From assembly GCA_937924755.1 (NCBI GenBank), contig CALEVZ010000051.1:1-48684 (forward strand): a DNA stretch of 48,684 bases. Direction: 5' to 3'. Below the pieces are notes generated by a model. That model searched no databases. It saw nothing but the letters and a program-made list of their open reading frames with translations, and had not been told where the DNA came from. Both the position numbers and the translations under genes were made by a program. Of this stretch, positions 28,408 through 35,692 are shown one piece after another (positions within the stretch are counted from its first letter, which is position 1; each line of letters begins with the position of its first letter). This stretch comes from an uncultured bacterium (GTDB lineage: Bacteria > Acidobacteriota > Thermoanaerobaculia > Thermoanaerobaculales > Thermoanaerobaculaceae).

Positions 28408-29202
28408 ATGGGGAGTGGTCTGTGGAGCGGGCGGCGGGCGCTGGTGACGGGCGCATCGTCGGGGATCGGCGCGGCGCTGGCGCGGCGGCTGGCCGAGGAG
28501 CGGGCGGTGCTGGTGCTCTCGGGGCGGGACGCCGGGGCCCTGGACGCCAGCGCCGGAGGCTGCCGGGCGGTGGGGGCACAGGTGACGGCGGTGGCCGGGG
28601 ACCTCACCGAGGCGAGGACCATCGCGGCCCTCGGTGAGGCGGTGGCCAACCTGGGGGGGCTGGACCTGTTGGTGCACAACGCTGGCGTGACCATGAATGC
28701 GCGCTTCGAGGAGGTCGAACTCGCGGTACTGAGGCGCATCATGGAGATCAACTTCTTTTCCGCGGTGGCTCTGACGAAAGAAGTGCTGCCCCACCTGGTC
28801 GCCGCCCGTGGGCACATTGCGGTGGTTTCCTCCCTCATCGGGCTGGTGGGGGTGCCGACGCGCACCGCCTACGCCGCCTCCAAGCACGCCCTGCACGGCT
28901 TTTTCGCCTCCCTGCGCGTGGAGCTGCGCGACGCCGGGGTCGGCGTGACCATCGTCTGCCCCGGCTACGTGGACACCCCCATGCGCTCCCGGGCCCTCAA
29001 GGGGGACGGGACTCCCCAGGGGTTCGACCAGGCGGCGGGCCGGGCCACCCTGACCGCCGACCAGGTGGCCCGGGCCACTTTGGAGGCGGCGGCGCGGGGC
29101 AGGCGACTGGTGCTGCTGGGCCGCGAGACCCGCCTGGCGCGGCTGCTGTCCCTGCTGGCGCCGCCGCTGCTGGATCGCCTGCTGGCCCGAACTGCCAAGT
29201 AG
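28408..29202 (+). CDS. SDR family NAD(P)-dependent oxidoreductase
   Basis: A 264-aa classical short-chain dehydrogenase/reductase. The Rossmann glycine motif is TGASSGIG, with NAG (LVHNAGVTMN), catalytic Ser in VVSSLIGLVG and the YAASK motif (Tyr-x-x-x-Lys). PGYVDTPMRS follows, as in the family. SGRDAGAL after beta-2 (Arg) hints at NADPH preference. The C-terminal region LARLLSLLAPPLLDRLLA is hydrophobic and may contact membrane, as in DltE/YqjQ-type SDRs. Start ATG 28408 was chosen because the Rossmann motif follows at normal distance and a TACAAT box lies just upstream. The substrate is unknown. Confidence 0.9.
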   Translation: MGSGLWSGRRALVTGASSGIGAALARRLAEERAVLVLSGRDAGALDASAGGCRAVGAQVTAVAGDLTEARTIAALGEAVANLGGLDLLVHNAGVTMNARFEEVELAVLRRIMEINFFSAVALTKEVLPHLVAARGHIAVVSSLIGLVGVPTRTAYAASKHALHGFFASLRVELRDAGVGVTIVCPGYVDTPMRSRALKGDGTPQGFDQAAGRATLTADQVARATLEAAARGRRLVLLGRETRLARLLSLLAPPLLDRLLARTAK

Positions 29203-29513
29203 ACCCCAGTGCCGCAGGTGGGTGGGAGTCGGAAGCCGGAAGGCTCCGCGCCGGTAGGCGGAGTCGGGAGGGTGAAAAGGCTGCCGACGACAGATGGCTC
29301 CTGATCTCGCTCTCGGTCGTCATCGTGGAAGTCGTTGGCCCCCGATCGGGAATCCAGCGGCGGTGTTTCGCTTCACAGCTTCTTCCGGGACGACTGTTTC
29401 AGGTTACCTTCCCCGCCGGCCAGTTCTGGCCGCACCGTGAAGCTGCTGGGTGTTTCCACTGCCGAGCATGAGCTGCTCGCTGCGTCGGGGCGATAACCGT
29501 GGCGGTCGGGTGG
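29203..29513. other. Intergenic region between convergent SDR and NEW3 genes
   Basis: A 311-bp gap at a convergent junction, so terminators for both directions are expected. A hairpin CTCCGC/GCGGAG with loop GCCGGTAG lies near 29247-29266. No coding frame with recognisable content was found. Confidence 0.4.
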
Positions 29514-30893
29514 CTAATCGAGGCGCTGACGAAAGAGCCACGCAACCCCCGCCACGGCGGCGACGGCTGCGGCAATGGCGAGGGCGCCCCACACCCCCAG
29601 CGCGGTCTCCCGGACGACGCGCACCCGGAAGTGGCTCACACCCTCCCGGCGACCTCGCGGCTGGTTCTGGGCGCGCGGGTACAGCTCGAGGGCATATTCG
29701 CCGGGCAAGGCTTCCCCGCCGATCTCCACCAGCACCTGGAAGGCTGCCTTCTGGCCCACTGCCAGGCGCTCCACCGGGTCCCCGACGAACCCCCGCAGCG
29801 GCGCCGGCACCTCGGCCACCACCGTGACCCCGAGGGCAGGGGCGGTACCAGTGTTGATGACCTCCAGTGGCAGCGCGACGGTCTTGCCCGCCACCCCCTC
29901 CGCCAGCCAGGTGGGTGCCCGCACCTCCAGCCTCGGTGAGCCCACAGGGGTGAGCTGCAGGGGAACCTCCACCTCTTGCCCCGCGCGGCCTTGTCCTTGC
30001 AAGACCAGGTGAAAGGCAATGGGAATATCGGGCACCACGCCCGGCGCCTCGCCCGCAGGGATGGTCACCAGCAGCTCGATGTCCCGGGCTCGGCTGCCGG
30101 CCTCCATGCGCAGGGAGGAGATCCCGGCTCCCGTCGCCGTGTCCACGTATCTCGTCCGACACGCCTCGGGAAGCCCCCGGGTTTCCAGCGCGAGGGTCAG
30201 CTCATCGGCGACCAACGGCTCCACCCGCACCACAAAACGCGCCTCCTCCCCGAAGGTGGCGGCGAGTGCCGGCTGGAGAGCCAGCACCCTAAACGGCCGG
30301 GGCGAGCTCTGGGCTCGGGGGACCAGGGTGACCTGCTCCACCCGGTTCTGGTATTCCAGCTGGACCGTGGGGGCGTCCACCGCACGGAGGAGACGAAAGT
30401 GCAGCTGCGCCCGTTCCCCGGCCGCGAGGAACGGCACCACCGTCGCGTAGGGATAACCCACCACCACTCCCTCGTGGAGGAGGGAGACCTTGAGGTCCGC
30501 AACGCCGAAGCTGCGGGCGACTTCGAGCTCCTCCTCCCCCCGCCCACCGGGTGGGGGGAGGGCCAACTCCAGGCTGATGGCGTCCAGGGCGTCGGCAGAG
30601 CTGTGACGGATGCTGTCGACGACGAGCACGTGAAGGCGGCTCCCCTGCAGGGCCCAGAGCGCCTCGGCGTAGTCCAGGTCGGCCAAGGCCGCGGCGGCCT
30701 TTGCCTTTCCCAGCTCGGCCTCCGAGACCAACCCCTCGCGGGCGAGGGCCTCTACCCGGCGCTGCTCCTCATGGGCGAGCTGCCGGCGCGCGCGAGCCCG
30801 GGCGAGCGCGGTCCACTCGCTTTGTGCCATCACCGCCGTGCCGCCGAGGGCCGCGGCCAGGACCATCAGGAGGAGGGGTTTACCCCTCGGCAC
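29514..30893 (-). CDS. Membrane-anchored NEW3-like (CARDB-like) exported protein
   Basis: A protein of about 459 aa, last gene of the peptide/ABC operon. The start is probably GTG 30893 (MPRGKPLLLMVLAAALGGTAVMA signal segment) with GGAG seven bases upstream, overlapping the ATPase gene end by 14 bp; ATG 30866 is the alternative. Residues 25-80 form a charged helical hairpin (RARARRQLAHEEQRRVEALA). The middle and C-terminal parts are Ig-like beta domains: VPLQLTPVGSPRLEVRAP, then ALPLEVINTGTAPALGVTVV and LPGEYALELYPRA resemble NEW3/CARDB modules found beside ABC-2 transporters. A final transmembrane helix (WGALAIAAAVAAVAGVAWLF) and RQRLD anchor it with the beta domains outside. It probably acts as the periplasmic partner of the transporter. 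Function unknown. Confidence 0.75.
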   Translation of the reverse strand: MPRGKPLLLMVLAAALGGTAVMAQSEWTALARARARRQLAHEEQRRVEALAREGLVSEAELGKAKAAAALADLDYAEALWALQGSRLHVLVVDSIRHSSADALDAISLELALPPPGGRGEEELEVARSFGVADLKVSLLHEGVVVGYPYATVVPFLAAGERAQLHFRLLRAVDAPTVQLEYQNRVEQVTLVPRAQSSPRPFRVLALQPALAATFGEEARFVVRVEPLVADELTLALETRGLPEACRTRYVDTATGAGISSLRMEAGSRARDIELLVTIPAGEAPGVVPDIPIAFHLVLQGQGRAGQEVEVPLQLTPVGSPRLEVRAPTWLAEGVAGKTVALPLEVINTGTAPALGVTVVAEVPAPLRGFVGDPVERLAVGQKAAFQVLVEIGGEALPGEYALELYPRAQNQPRGRREGVSHFRVRVVRETALGVWGALAIAAAVAAVAGVAWLFRQRLD

Positions 30894-31572
30894 GAAAGAG
30901 CTCCACCAGCGTTGCAGCGTCTCCTCCCTGCACCTCTTTTTCGATTCGCCCTGCGCGCATGAAGCCCACGCGATGGGCAACAGTACCCAGCGCCACCACA
31001 TCGTGGCTCACCGCCAGCACGGCCACCCCGTCCCGGGCGAGCTGCCGCAGACGTTCGATCAGCTGGTGCGATGCCTCGGGATCGAGTCCCGAGGTCGGCT
31101 CGTCCAGGATGGCGACCTTCGGCTGACCCAGAAGTGCCAGGACGAGGGCGAGTTTCTGCCGCATCCCCTTGGAGTAGGTGGCGACACGCTGCCGCCACGC
31201 CTGCTCCGGCAGGCCGCCCTCCCCCAGGACCCGGGCAGCATCGACGGGGACGCCGAGCAGGTGGCTGATTAGGGTCACATGTTCCAGACCGGTGAGAAGG
31301 TCCCACAGTGACACGTTTTCCGGGACGTAGCCGAGCAACGATCGGGCTCGCCTCGGCTCGACGAGGGCATCCACACCGGCGATGACGATGCGGCCCTTTT
31401 GAGGTCGGACGAAACCCAGGATGCACCCGACCAGGGTGGTCTTCCCCACCCCGTTGGGACCGGCGAGGCAGTACACCTCCCCCGCGGCCACCGCCAACTC
31501 GGCGCTCGCCAGCACCGCCTCCCGCCGGCCTCGGTAGCGAAACTGCACCTCGCGAATTTCGAGGGCGTTCAT
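30880..31572 (-). CDS. ABC transporter ATP-binding protein
   Basis: A 230-aa ABC ATPase of the ABC-2 (CcmA/drug-lantibiotic) type. Walker A GPNGVGKTT, signature YSKGMRQKLALVLAL, Walker B KVAILDEPTSGLDPE and switch His VLAVSHD are intact. YVPENVSLWDLLTG is the Q-loop-proximal segment usual for this class. ATG 31572 overlaps the permease stop by four bases (ATGA), so both subunits are coupled. It would power the permease encoded just upstream. Confidence 0.93.
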   Translation of the reverse strand: MNALEIREVQFRYRGRREAVLASAELAVAAGEVYCLAGPNGVGKTTLVGCILGFVRPQKGRIVIAGVDALVEPRRARSLLGYVPENVSLWDLLTGLEHVTLISHLLGVPVDAARVLGEGGLPEQAWRQRVATYSKGMRQKLALVLALLGQPKVAILDEPTSGLDPEASHQLIERLRQLARDGVAVLAVSHDVVALGTVAHRVGFMRAGRIEKEVQGGDAATLVELFRAEG

Positions 31573-32984
31573 CGCACAGGCACCCGGGCCATCACCGCCA
31601 CCCCCACCGCCACCGCCACGGCGGACCACGCCGCCAGTCCGCAAAGCGCCGCCAGAAGGGAAAACCCGGCCGGCTCGGGGAGAGGCTGGGGGAAGGTGGG
31701 GAGGTCGGCAGGGTCGGGGCGACGGGACCGGTTGGGGTCCTGATCGAAGGGCATGGTGTACTCCACCGCTCCCCGCTTGGATTCCACCGTCCGCGCCAGC
31801 TGGACGGCGTAGGCCGCGACTCGCTCCAGGTAGCGGTGGAGGCTTCCCGGCCCACACGCGGCCACGCTCTCCATGGCCCCGGCCAGGAGGCCGCCGGGGA
31901 GCCATCGACTCGCCCAGCCCTCGGCCGCGGCGGCGAGAGCGCGCCGGCGCAGGTACGCGGCGAAAAGCTCCCCCAGCCGACGGTGGAGTTCCTCGTAGGT
32001 TTGCCGGCGCAGCTCGTTCATGGTCGCCTCGAAGCGAGCCTGCCCGGGTGGGCCTTCCCGCAGCCACTGGCGCATGGGCTCGAGGGACTTCTCTTCGAAG
32101 GTGCGTCGACTTTCCGCATGCAGGGAGGCGGCAGAGGCGTCCAGCAGGGCCCGCTCGGGGTAGGGAACCAGGATGCGGCTCAGGCCGGCCAGGGCCTGTG
32201 GCAGCGCCACCAGCAGAAAGACCCACATCCCCACGCAGGCCAGCAGGGCGGTGGCCGGTTCCGGGGTGGCCGCCGAGGCCGCCGCCCCGATGCTGGCAAA
32301 GACGACCCCCAGGACGGTTCCGGCCACCGCCAGGGCCAGCAGTGTGGGCCAGAAGGTGGGGTCGCGGACAAACTCCGGCGCGAAGGCGGCGGTCACCCCG
32401 CCGGCGCCGACGATCGCAGCAGCCGAACAGACTCCCACCACCATCGCCCGCGCCCCCAGCTTGATGAGGAATACCCGCTGTCGGGAGCCCACCCAGCTTA
32501 CCAGCAGGCCAAGGGTTCGACGGGAGCGCTCGAGGGCGATGCTGTCGAAGGTCAACAGCACCGCCAAGAGGGGGAAGAAGAAAAGGACGACCTGTGCCGG
32601 AGCGGGGGCGCTCGCCTGTGCCTCCCATCCGACGGGCAACGGCAGAGCCGTGGACGTCACGAGAAACCCAGGCCAGGGGCGGAGGTCCACGAGAAAGCGG
32701 CCACTGGGATGGGCGGGATGCACCATGACGCCGGTTTCGGAGAGATCGCTCCAGCTGGTCAAGGCGGCCAGGCGCTGGGCGTTGAGCTGGGTGAAGGCGC
32801 TGCTCACGTCCCGATGATCTCGCCAGGCGCGCGCCGCCACCAGGAGCGAGCCCACCGCCACCACCAGCTGCAGCGCCACCAGAAGGACAAACCGGCGGCT
32901 GCGCCGCAGCTCGACCAGCTCCTTGCGCAGGAGAGCCCACGTCGCCCGTCTCACCGCGCCCCGTCCTTCATGCGACGTCCTCAT
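31569..32984 (-). CDS. ABC-2 type permease (DUF3526-like)
   Basis: A 471-aa membrane protein. An N-terminal helix (RFVLLVALQLVVAVGSLLVAA) is followed by a large extracytoplasmic loop. A helix block comes next: APAQVVLFFFPLLAVLLTFDS, VVGVCSAAAIVGAGGVTAAF, TLLALAVAGTVLGVVFASIG and ATALLACVGMWVFLLVALPQ. Then a long, charged soluble segment (about 270-390) and a last helix near the C-terminus. ALERSRRTLGLLVSWV (coupling-helix-like) is typical of ABC-2 permeases of gliding/lantibiotic-efflux type with a big loop (DUF3526). Start ATG 32984 lacks a ribosome site; GTG 32954, after AAGGACGGGGC, is a plausible alternative. The substrate is unknown; the 62-aa peptide of the same operon is the obvious candidate. 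Confidence 0.85.
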   Translation of the reverse strand: MRTSHEGRGAVRRATWALLRKELVELRRSRRFVLLVALQLVVAVGSLLVAARAWRDHRDVSSAFTQLNAQRLAALTSWSDLSETGVMVHPAHPSGRFLVDLRPWPGFLVTSTALPLPVGWEAQASAPAPAQVVLFFFPLLAVLLTFDSIALERSRRTLGLLVSWVGSRQRVFLIKLGARAMVVGVCSAAAIVGAGGVTAAFAPEFVRDPTFWPTLLALAVAGTVLGVVFASIGAAASAATPEPATALLACVGMWVFLLVALPQALAGLSRILVPYPERALLDASAASLHAESRRTFEEKSLEPMRQWLREGPPGQARFEATMNELRRQTYEELHRRLGELFAAYLRRRALAAAAEGWASRWLPGGLLAGAMESVAACGPGSLHRYLERVAAYAVQLARTVESKRGAVEYTMPFDQDPNRSRRPDPADLPTFPQPLPEPAGFSLLAALCGLAAWSAVAVAVGVAVMARVPVR

Positions 32985-33006
32985 CGATCACCCAGGTGCC
33001 GCAAGC

Positions 33007-33543
33007 CTAGCCGCCATCGCCGGAAACTTCAACACGAGCCACCAGCGCGTCCACCAGCCGCCAGCCGAGGAGCGTCTGCTCGAGCGGTCCGGGTGGTACG
33101 CACTCCTGCAAGAGCTTCTCTCCCAGGTGCTCCAGGCGAACCTCCGGCGTGCAGGAAGGCTGGTTGTGGTCGAGCTCCCCAACGCCAATCACTGGAACGG
33201 TGAGGTCGAAACGGCGTCCCAGCTCGCCGGCCTGCTCGCTGCTACCCCCCAATACTTCGATCCTGCAGGGCACCTGCCAGTCGCGGCACACGCCATGGAA
33301 CGTGCTGACGAAATCCACACACCCGGGACAGTCGTCGAGGCGAAGGAGAAGCCGGGCCTGCACCTTGCCCTTCGTCGGAAGGGGAGCGACGAGGCTTTGT
33401 TTGGCGCGCGCCGCCAGATATGCGGACAGCGTGCTCGCACACGTTTTCTTTTCGCGCTGCAGTCGCGCGATGCTCACGGCTTGGAACACGTTGACCGCGA
33501 GGGAAAGCCATAAAGCTGCCAGGAGCAGCCAGCGGCCGGTCAT
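33007..33543 (-). CDS. Membrane-anchored thioredoxin-fold protein with CPGC motif
   Basis: A 178-aa protein. An N-terminal transmembrane anchor (WLLLAALWLSLAVNVFQAV) leaves the rest outside the cytoplasm. LLLRLDDCPGCVDFVSTF places a CPGC redox motif (C72, C75) after a beta strand, as in thioredoxin folds. RRFDLTVPVIGVGE supplies the cis-Pro loop (TVPV). Further Cys residues (C35, plus later CRDWQVPC and PSC) are present. Likely role: dithiol-disulfide exchange in the periplasm, plausibly on the Cys-rich peptide of this operon. Start ATG 33543 overlaps the stop of the preceding gene (ATGA). An MauD/DsbA-type or simple redox-relay role cannot be separated. Confidence 0.8.
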   Translation of the reverse strand: MTGRWLLLAALWLSLAVNVFQAVSIARLQREKKTCASTLSAYLAARAKQSLVAPLPTKGKVQARLLLRLDDCPGCVDFVSTFHGVCRDWQVPCRIEVLGGSSEQAGELGRRFDLTVPVIGVGELDHNQPSCTPEVRLEHLGEKLLQECVPPGPLEQTLLGWRLVDALVARVEVSGDGG

Positions 33544-34505
33544 GGTGGAGTCTCCCAGCGCTGGGGTACGAGTCGGCCACCCGGGTGGTACACGAGCAGG
33601 GCGTCTCGTGCGATGCCAACCACCTTCCCCTCGACCGGGATCGGCCGACGACCGGCTCCGCCCGGCTCGACCACCACGACCCAGCTGGTGTTGGCCTCGA
33701 GGGAGTAGTAGGGGATGACCGCGCTTTTGTCGCTTGAGAAAAAAACGCCCGTGGCGAGGGGTGCCGAGTGAAGAGCGGCTTCGAGCCTGTCTGCCTGGTC
33801 AGCCGGATATTTAACCCAGGGAATACCTGCCTTTGGTAAGTCCACCTTCTTCCATTCCTTGGCTGCCCGCGCACGGTTGAAGGCCAGCGGAGAACCCTCC
33901 GCAACAACCCAAACCGAGCCGTGCGGACTCGCGCCGACCAGGTACTTCCACGAAACCGGCCGGGCGGGAAGGGGAGGTAGCGGCGGCGTCTCGAGTCCGG
34001 AGGCTTGCCACGCGAGGGAAGGACCGGAGAACTCGTGAACCTGGAGGCAGCCCAGATCCAGATAGCCTTGCAGCGGGTAGCAACCAGTGACGAAGAGCAC
34101 TCCGGCGCCCCCGTCCACCGCCAGCCACCTCGGATAATAAGGGTATGGGTGATTCCCTCGCAGGAGGTGGGCGGATCGTTTCTCCAAAGCGCCGGTGAGC
34201 TCCACCACCTGGCCGGTCCCGTAGTCGGCCAGCAACGCGCCTTCTCGCCAGGCGGCGAGTGCTGATGGCTTGGTGACTCCAAGCGACGCGGTGGCGCGTC
34301 GCCGGAGCAGCTCTCCCGCTGGGGAGTACACGAGAATTTCGGAGGCGGAAGAGGCTTTAGCGGGTTGAAGCGGGTCATGGGTCCGGACCCAGAACTCTCC
34401 TCTGACTTCGATCAGCTGGGCCACGTTCCCGGGCGGGGGGGTGAGCACAACGCTGTCAGACAAGGGGAAAAGCGCCGCCGCCGCGGCTACAGCAACAATG
34501 ACCAT
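33540..34505 (-). CDS. Exported propeller-like protein of the peptide/ABC operon
   Basis: A 321-aa protein of unknown function. Start ATG 34505 is supported by AGGAGGAGCTC directly upstream. The first 20 residues (MVIVAVAAAAALFPLSDSVV) look like a short signal segment. The rest is beta-rich with recurring short blocks: VAQLIEVRGEFWVRTHDP, SASEILVYSPAGELLRR, PRWLAVDGGAGVLFVTGC, LVGASPHGSVWVVAEGSP and GKVVGIARDALLVYHPGG. This pattern, about five to six blades of 45-55 residues, suggests a six-bladed beta-propeller (NHL/TolB-like). The next gene overlaps by four bases. It resembles, in position, the propeller proteins that accompany small NVEALA peptides in Bacteroides; that parallel is inference from recall. 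Confidence 0.65.
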   Translation of the reverse strand: MVIVAVAAAAALFPLSDSVVLTPPPGNVAQLIEVRGEFWVRTHDPLQPAKASSASEILVYSPAGELLRRRATASLGVTKPSALAAWREGALLADYGTGQVVELTGALEKRSAHLLRGNHPYPYYPRWLAVDGGAGVLFVTGCYPLQGYLDLGCLQVHEFSGPSLAWQASGLETPPLPPLPARPVSWKYLVGASPHGSVWVVAEGSPLAFNRARAAKEWKKVDLPKAGIPWVKYPADQADRLEAALHSAPLATGVFFSSDKSAVIPYYSLEANTSWVVVVEPGGAGRRPIPVEGKVVGIARDALLVYHPGGRLVPQRWETPP

Positions 34506-34575
34506 GAGCTCCTCCTGCTGGTTTGGAGGTGGAGCGGGCGGTGGCGCCCCCGCCCGTCCACCCATGAGCCGCGTA

Positions 34576-34764
34576 TCACAAGTTGACGATTCGGCAGACG
34601 CACGTGCCGATCAGGACCGGGCATTCGCAGACGTCCGGACCGACCTTGTTCCCCGCCATGACGATGGGAGGGCGGGGCTCTGCCCAGGTCTCGAGAGCCG
34701 CCAACCCCGCCGCCGGGGCGATGATGAGGGCCACCACCGCCGAGATTTTTTGCACGTTTCTCAT
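34576..34764 (-). CDS. 62-aa secreted Cys-rich peptide (candidate RiPP-like or signal peptide substrate)
   Basis: First gene of the operon. Start ATG 34764 has an excellent site, GAGGAAGGAG (34771-34780), and a strong promoter lies 42 bp upstream of the ATG. The N-terminus is a leader (MRNVQKISAVVALIIAPAAG) with basic end, hydrophobic core and an Ala-rich cleavage region around residues 18-23. The mature part, about 39 aa, is Pro-rich (EPRPPIVMAGN) and ends with four closely spaced cysteines: VCEC (C46, C48) and TCVC (C55, C57), then RIVNL. No known family is recognised. Neighbours encode a propeller, a CPGC thioredoxin-fold protein and an ABC-2 exporter, which fits an exported disulfide- or metal-binding peptide. 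The stop lies 70 bp before the propeller gene. Confidence 0.8.
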   Translation of the reverse strand: MRNVQKISAVVALIIAPAAGLAALETWAEPRPPIVMAGNKVGPDVCECPVLIGTCVCRIVNL

Positions 34765-34805
34765 CGTTGGCTCCTTCCTCTTTTAAGTTGCCAGCCGGCG
34801 AGAGG

Positions 34806-34834
34806 AACATACGGTTGTTTTTTTTTTTTGTCAA
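34806..34834 (-). promoter_or_regulatory. Strong sigma70 promoter of the peptide/ABC operon
   Basis: On the minus strand: TTGACA (34834-34829), a 17-bp spacer beginning with a run of twelve A, then TATGTT (34811-34806). The predicted start near 34799 gives a 5' leader of about 35 nt with a good ribosome site. This is the best promoter in the window, and the A-tract spacer is unusual in such GC-rich DNA. Confidence 0.85.
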
Positions 34835-34903
34835 GCCTGCCTGCCTTCGCGAACGCCGGCGCCGGCGGCCCCCCGGTGATTTCGGCCAGTGGTAGGATCA
34901 ATC

Positions 34904-35548
34904 GTGCCTGTGGGCTGGCTGGTGGTGCCGCCGTTGCTGGCGCTGGTGGCGTGGCTGCCGCTGGTGGGGGCGTTGCGGCGCGGGCGCCGGGGCGTCGCCG
35001 CGGCGGTGGTGGCGGTCTGGGCGGTGCTCCTTGCGGGCGGGACCGCCGCGCTTGAGGTGTGGCGGCCGGGCAGCTGTGCGGCGCTCTTTCCCCGCGCCGC
35101 CGAGTACCGGGAGGAGATGTTGAGCTGGGCGCGCAGCGGCGGGGGGTGCGAGTCGAGCCCCGCCTGTTTCGTTCCCCAGCACCTTCTGCACGCTGCCCTG
35201 TTCGCCGCCGCCAGCGTGGCCACCGGCGGCTATTTGGGGCTGGTGTTCGCGAGCGTCCTGTTCGGCTGGATGGGGGCCTATTCGGGTGGGTTGGCTGGCG
35301 CGTCGGCGACGCCGCTGCCGGCGGCGGCGTTGGCCTGGCACCCCTGGGCGGTGGCGCGGGTGGCCGCCTACATCGCCCTGGGGGTGGCGCTGGCCGAGCC
35401 GCTGGTCCGCCTGGGGTTGCCGCGGCCCGCCGGATGGCGGCGCTGGCTGCTGGCGGGTCTCGCCGGCCTGGGGGTGGACATCGTCCTCAAGGCGCTGCTC
35501 GCCCCCTGGTGGTGGGCGCACGTCATTCACCCCCTGGTGACCCCCTGA
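34904..35548 (+). CDS. Polytopic membrane protein of unknown function
   Basis: About 214 aa, divergent from the peptide operon. Start GTG 34904 is likely: a TAGGAT box lies five bases upstream and an AGGA just before. Around five to six hydrophobic helices are visible: WLVVPPLLALVAWLPLVGAL, VAAAVVAVWAVLLAGGTAAL, HAALFAAASVATGGYLGLVF, AVARVAAYIALGVALAEPLV and WLLAGLAGLGVDIVLKALL. A loop with three Cys (SCAALFPR and GGGCESSPACF) lies between helices 2 and 3. It ends HVIHPLVTP. I do not recognise a family and assign no function. Confidence 0.7.
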   Translation: MPVGWLVVPPLLALVAWLPLVGALRRGRRGVAAAVVAVWAVLLAGGTAALEVWRPGSCAALFPRAAEYREEMLSWARSGGGCESSPACFVPQHLLHAALFAAASVATGGYLGLVFASVLFGWMGAYSGGLAGASATPLPAAALAWHPWAVARVAAYIALGVALAEPLVRLGLPRPAGWRRWLLAGLAGLGVDIVLKALLAPWWWAHVIHPLVTP

Positions 35549-35656
35549 GCGAGGGACCGGGCGGGAAGCCCCCCTGTGCGGGTCGGTCGATTGCCGCACT
35601 GCAGAAAACCGGGCGGTCCGCGAAGTCGTCACTGAAATAAAGCACATCGGCGGGTG

Positions 35657-35685
35657 TTGACAGCTTTGCCGCTATGCGGCACGAT
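35657..35685 (+). promoter_or_regulatory. Promoter of the GMC oxidoreductase gene
   Basis: TTGACA (35657-35662), 17-bp spacer, CACGAT (35680-35685). The predicted start falls at or next to ATG 35693, and no ribosome site precedes that ATG, so the transcript is probably leaderless. An ATG at 35684 overlaps the -10 box and is thus unlikely to be used. Confidence 0.65.
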
Positions 35686-35692
35686 GACGGCA

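Noticed and set aside
34806-34834. Poly-T run at 34817-34829 as a terminator for the plus strand
   Set aside because: No hairpin precedes it, and on the other strand it forms the spacer of a near-perfect promoter.
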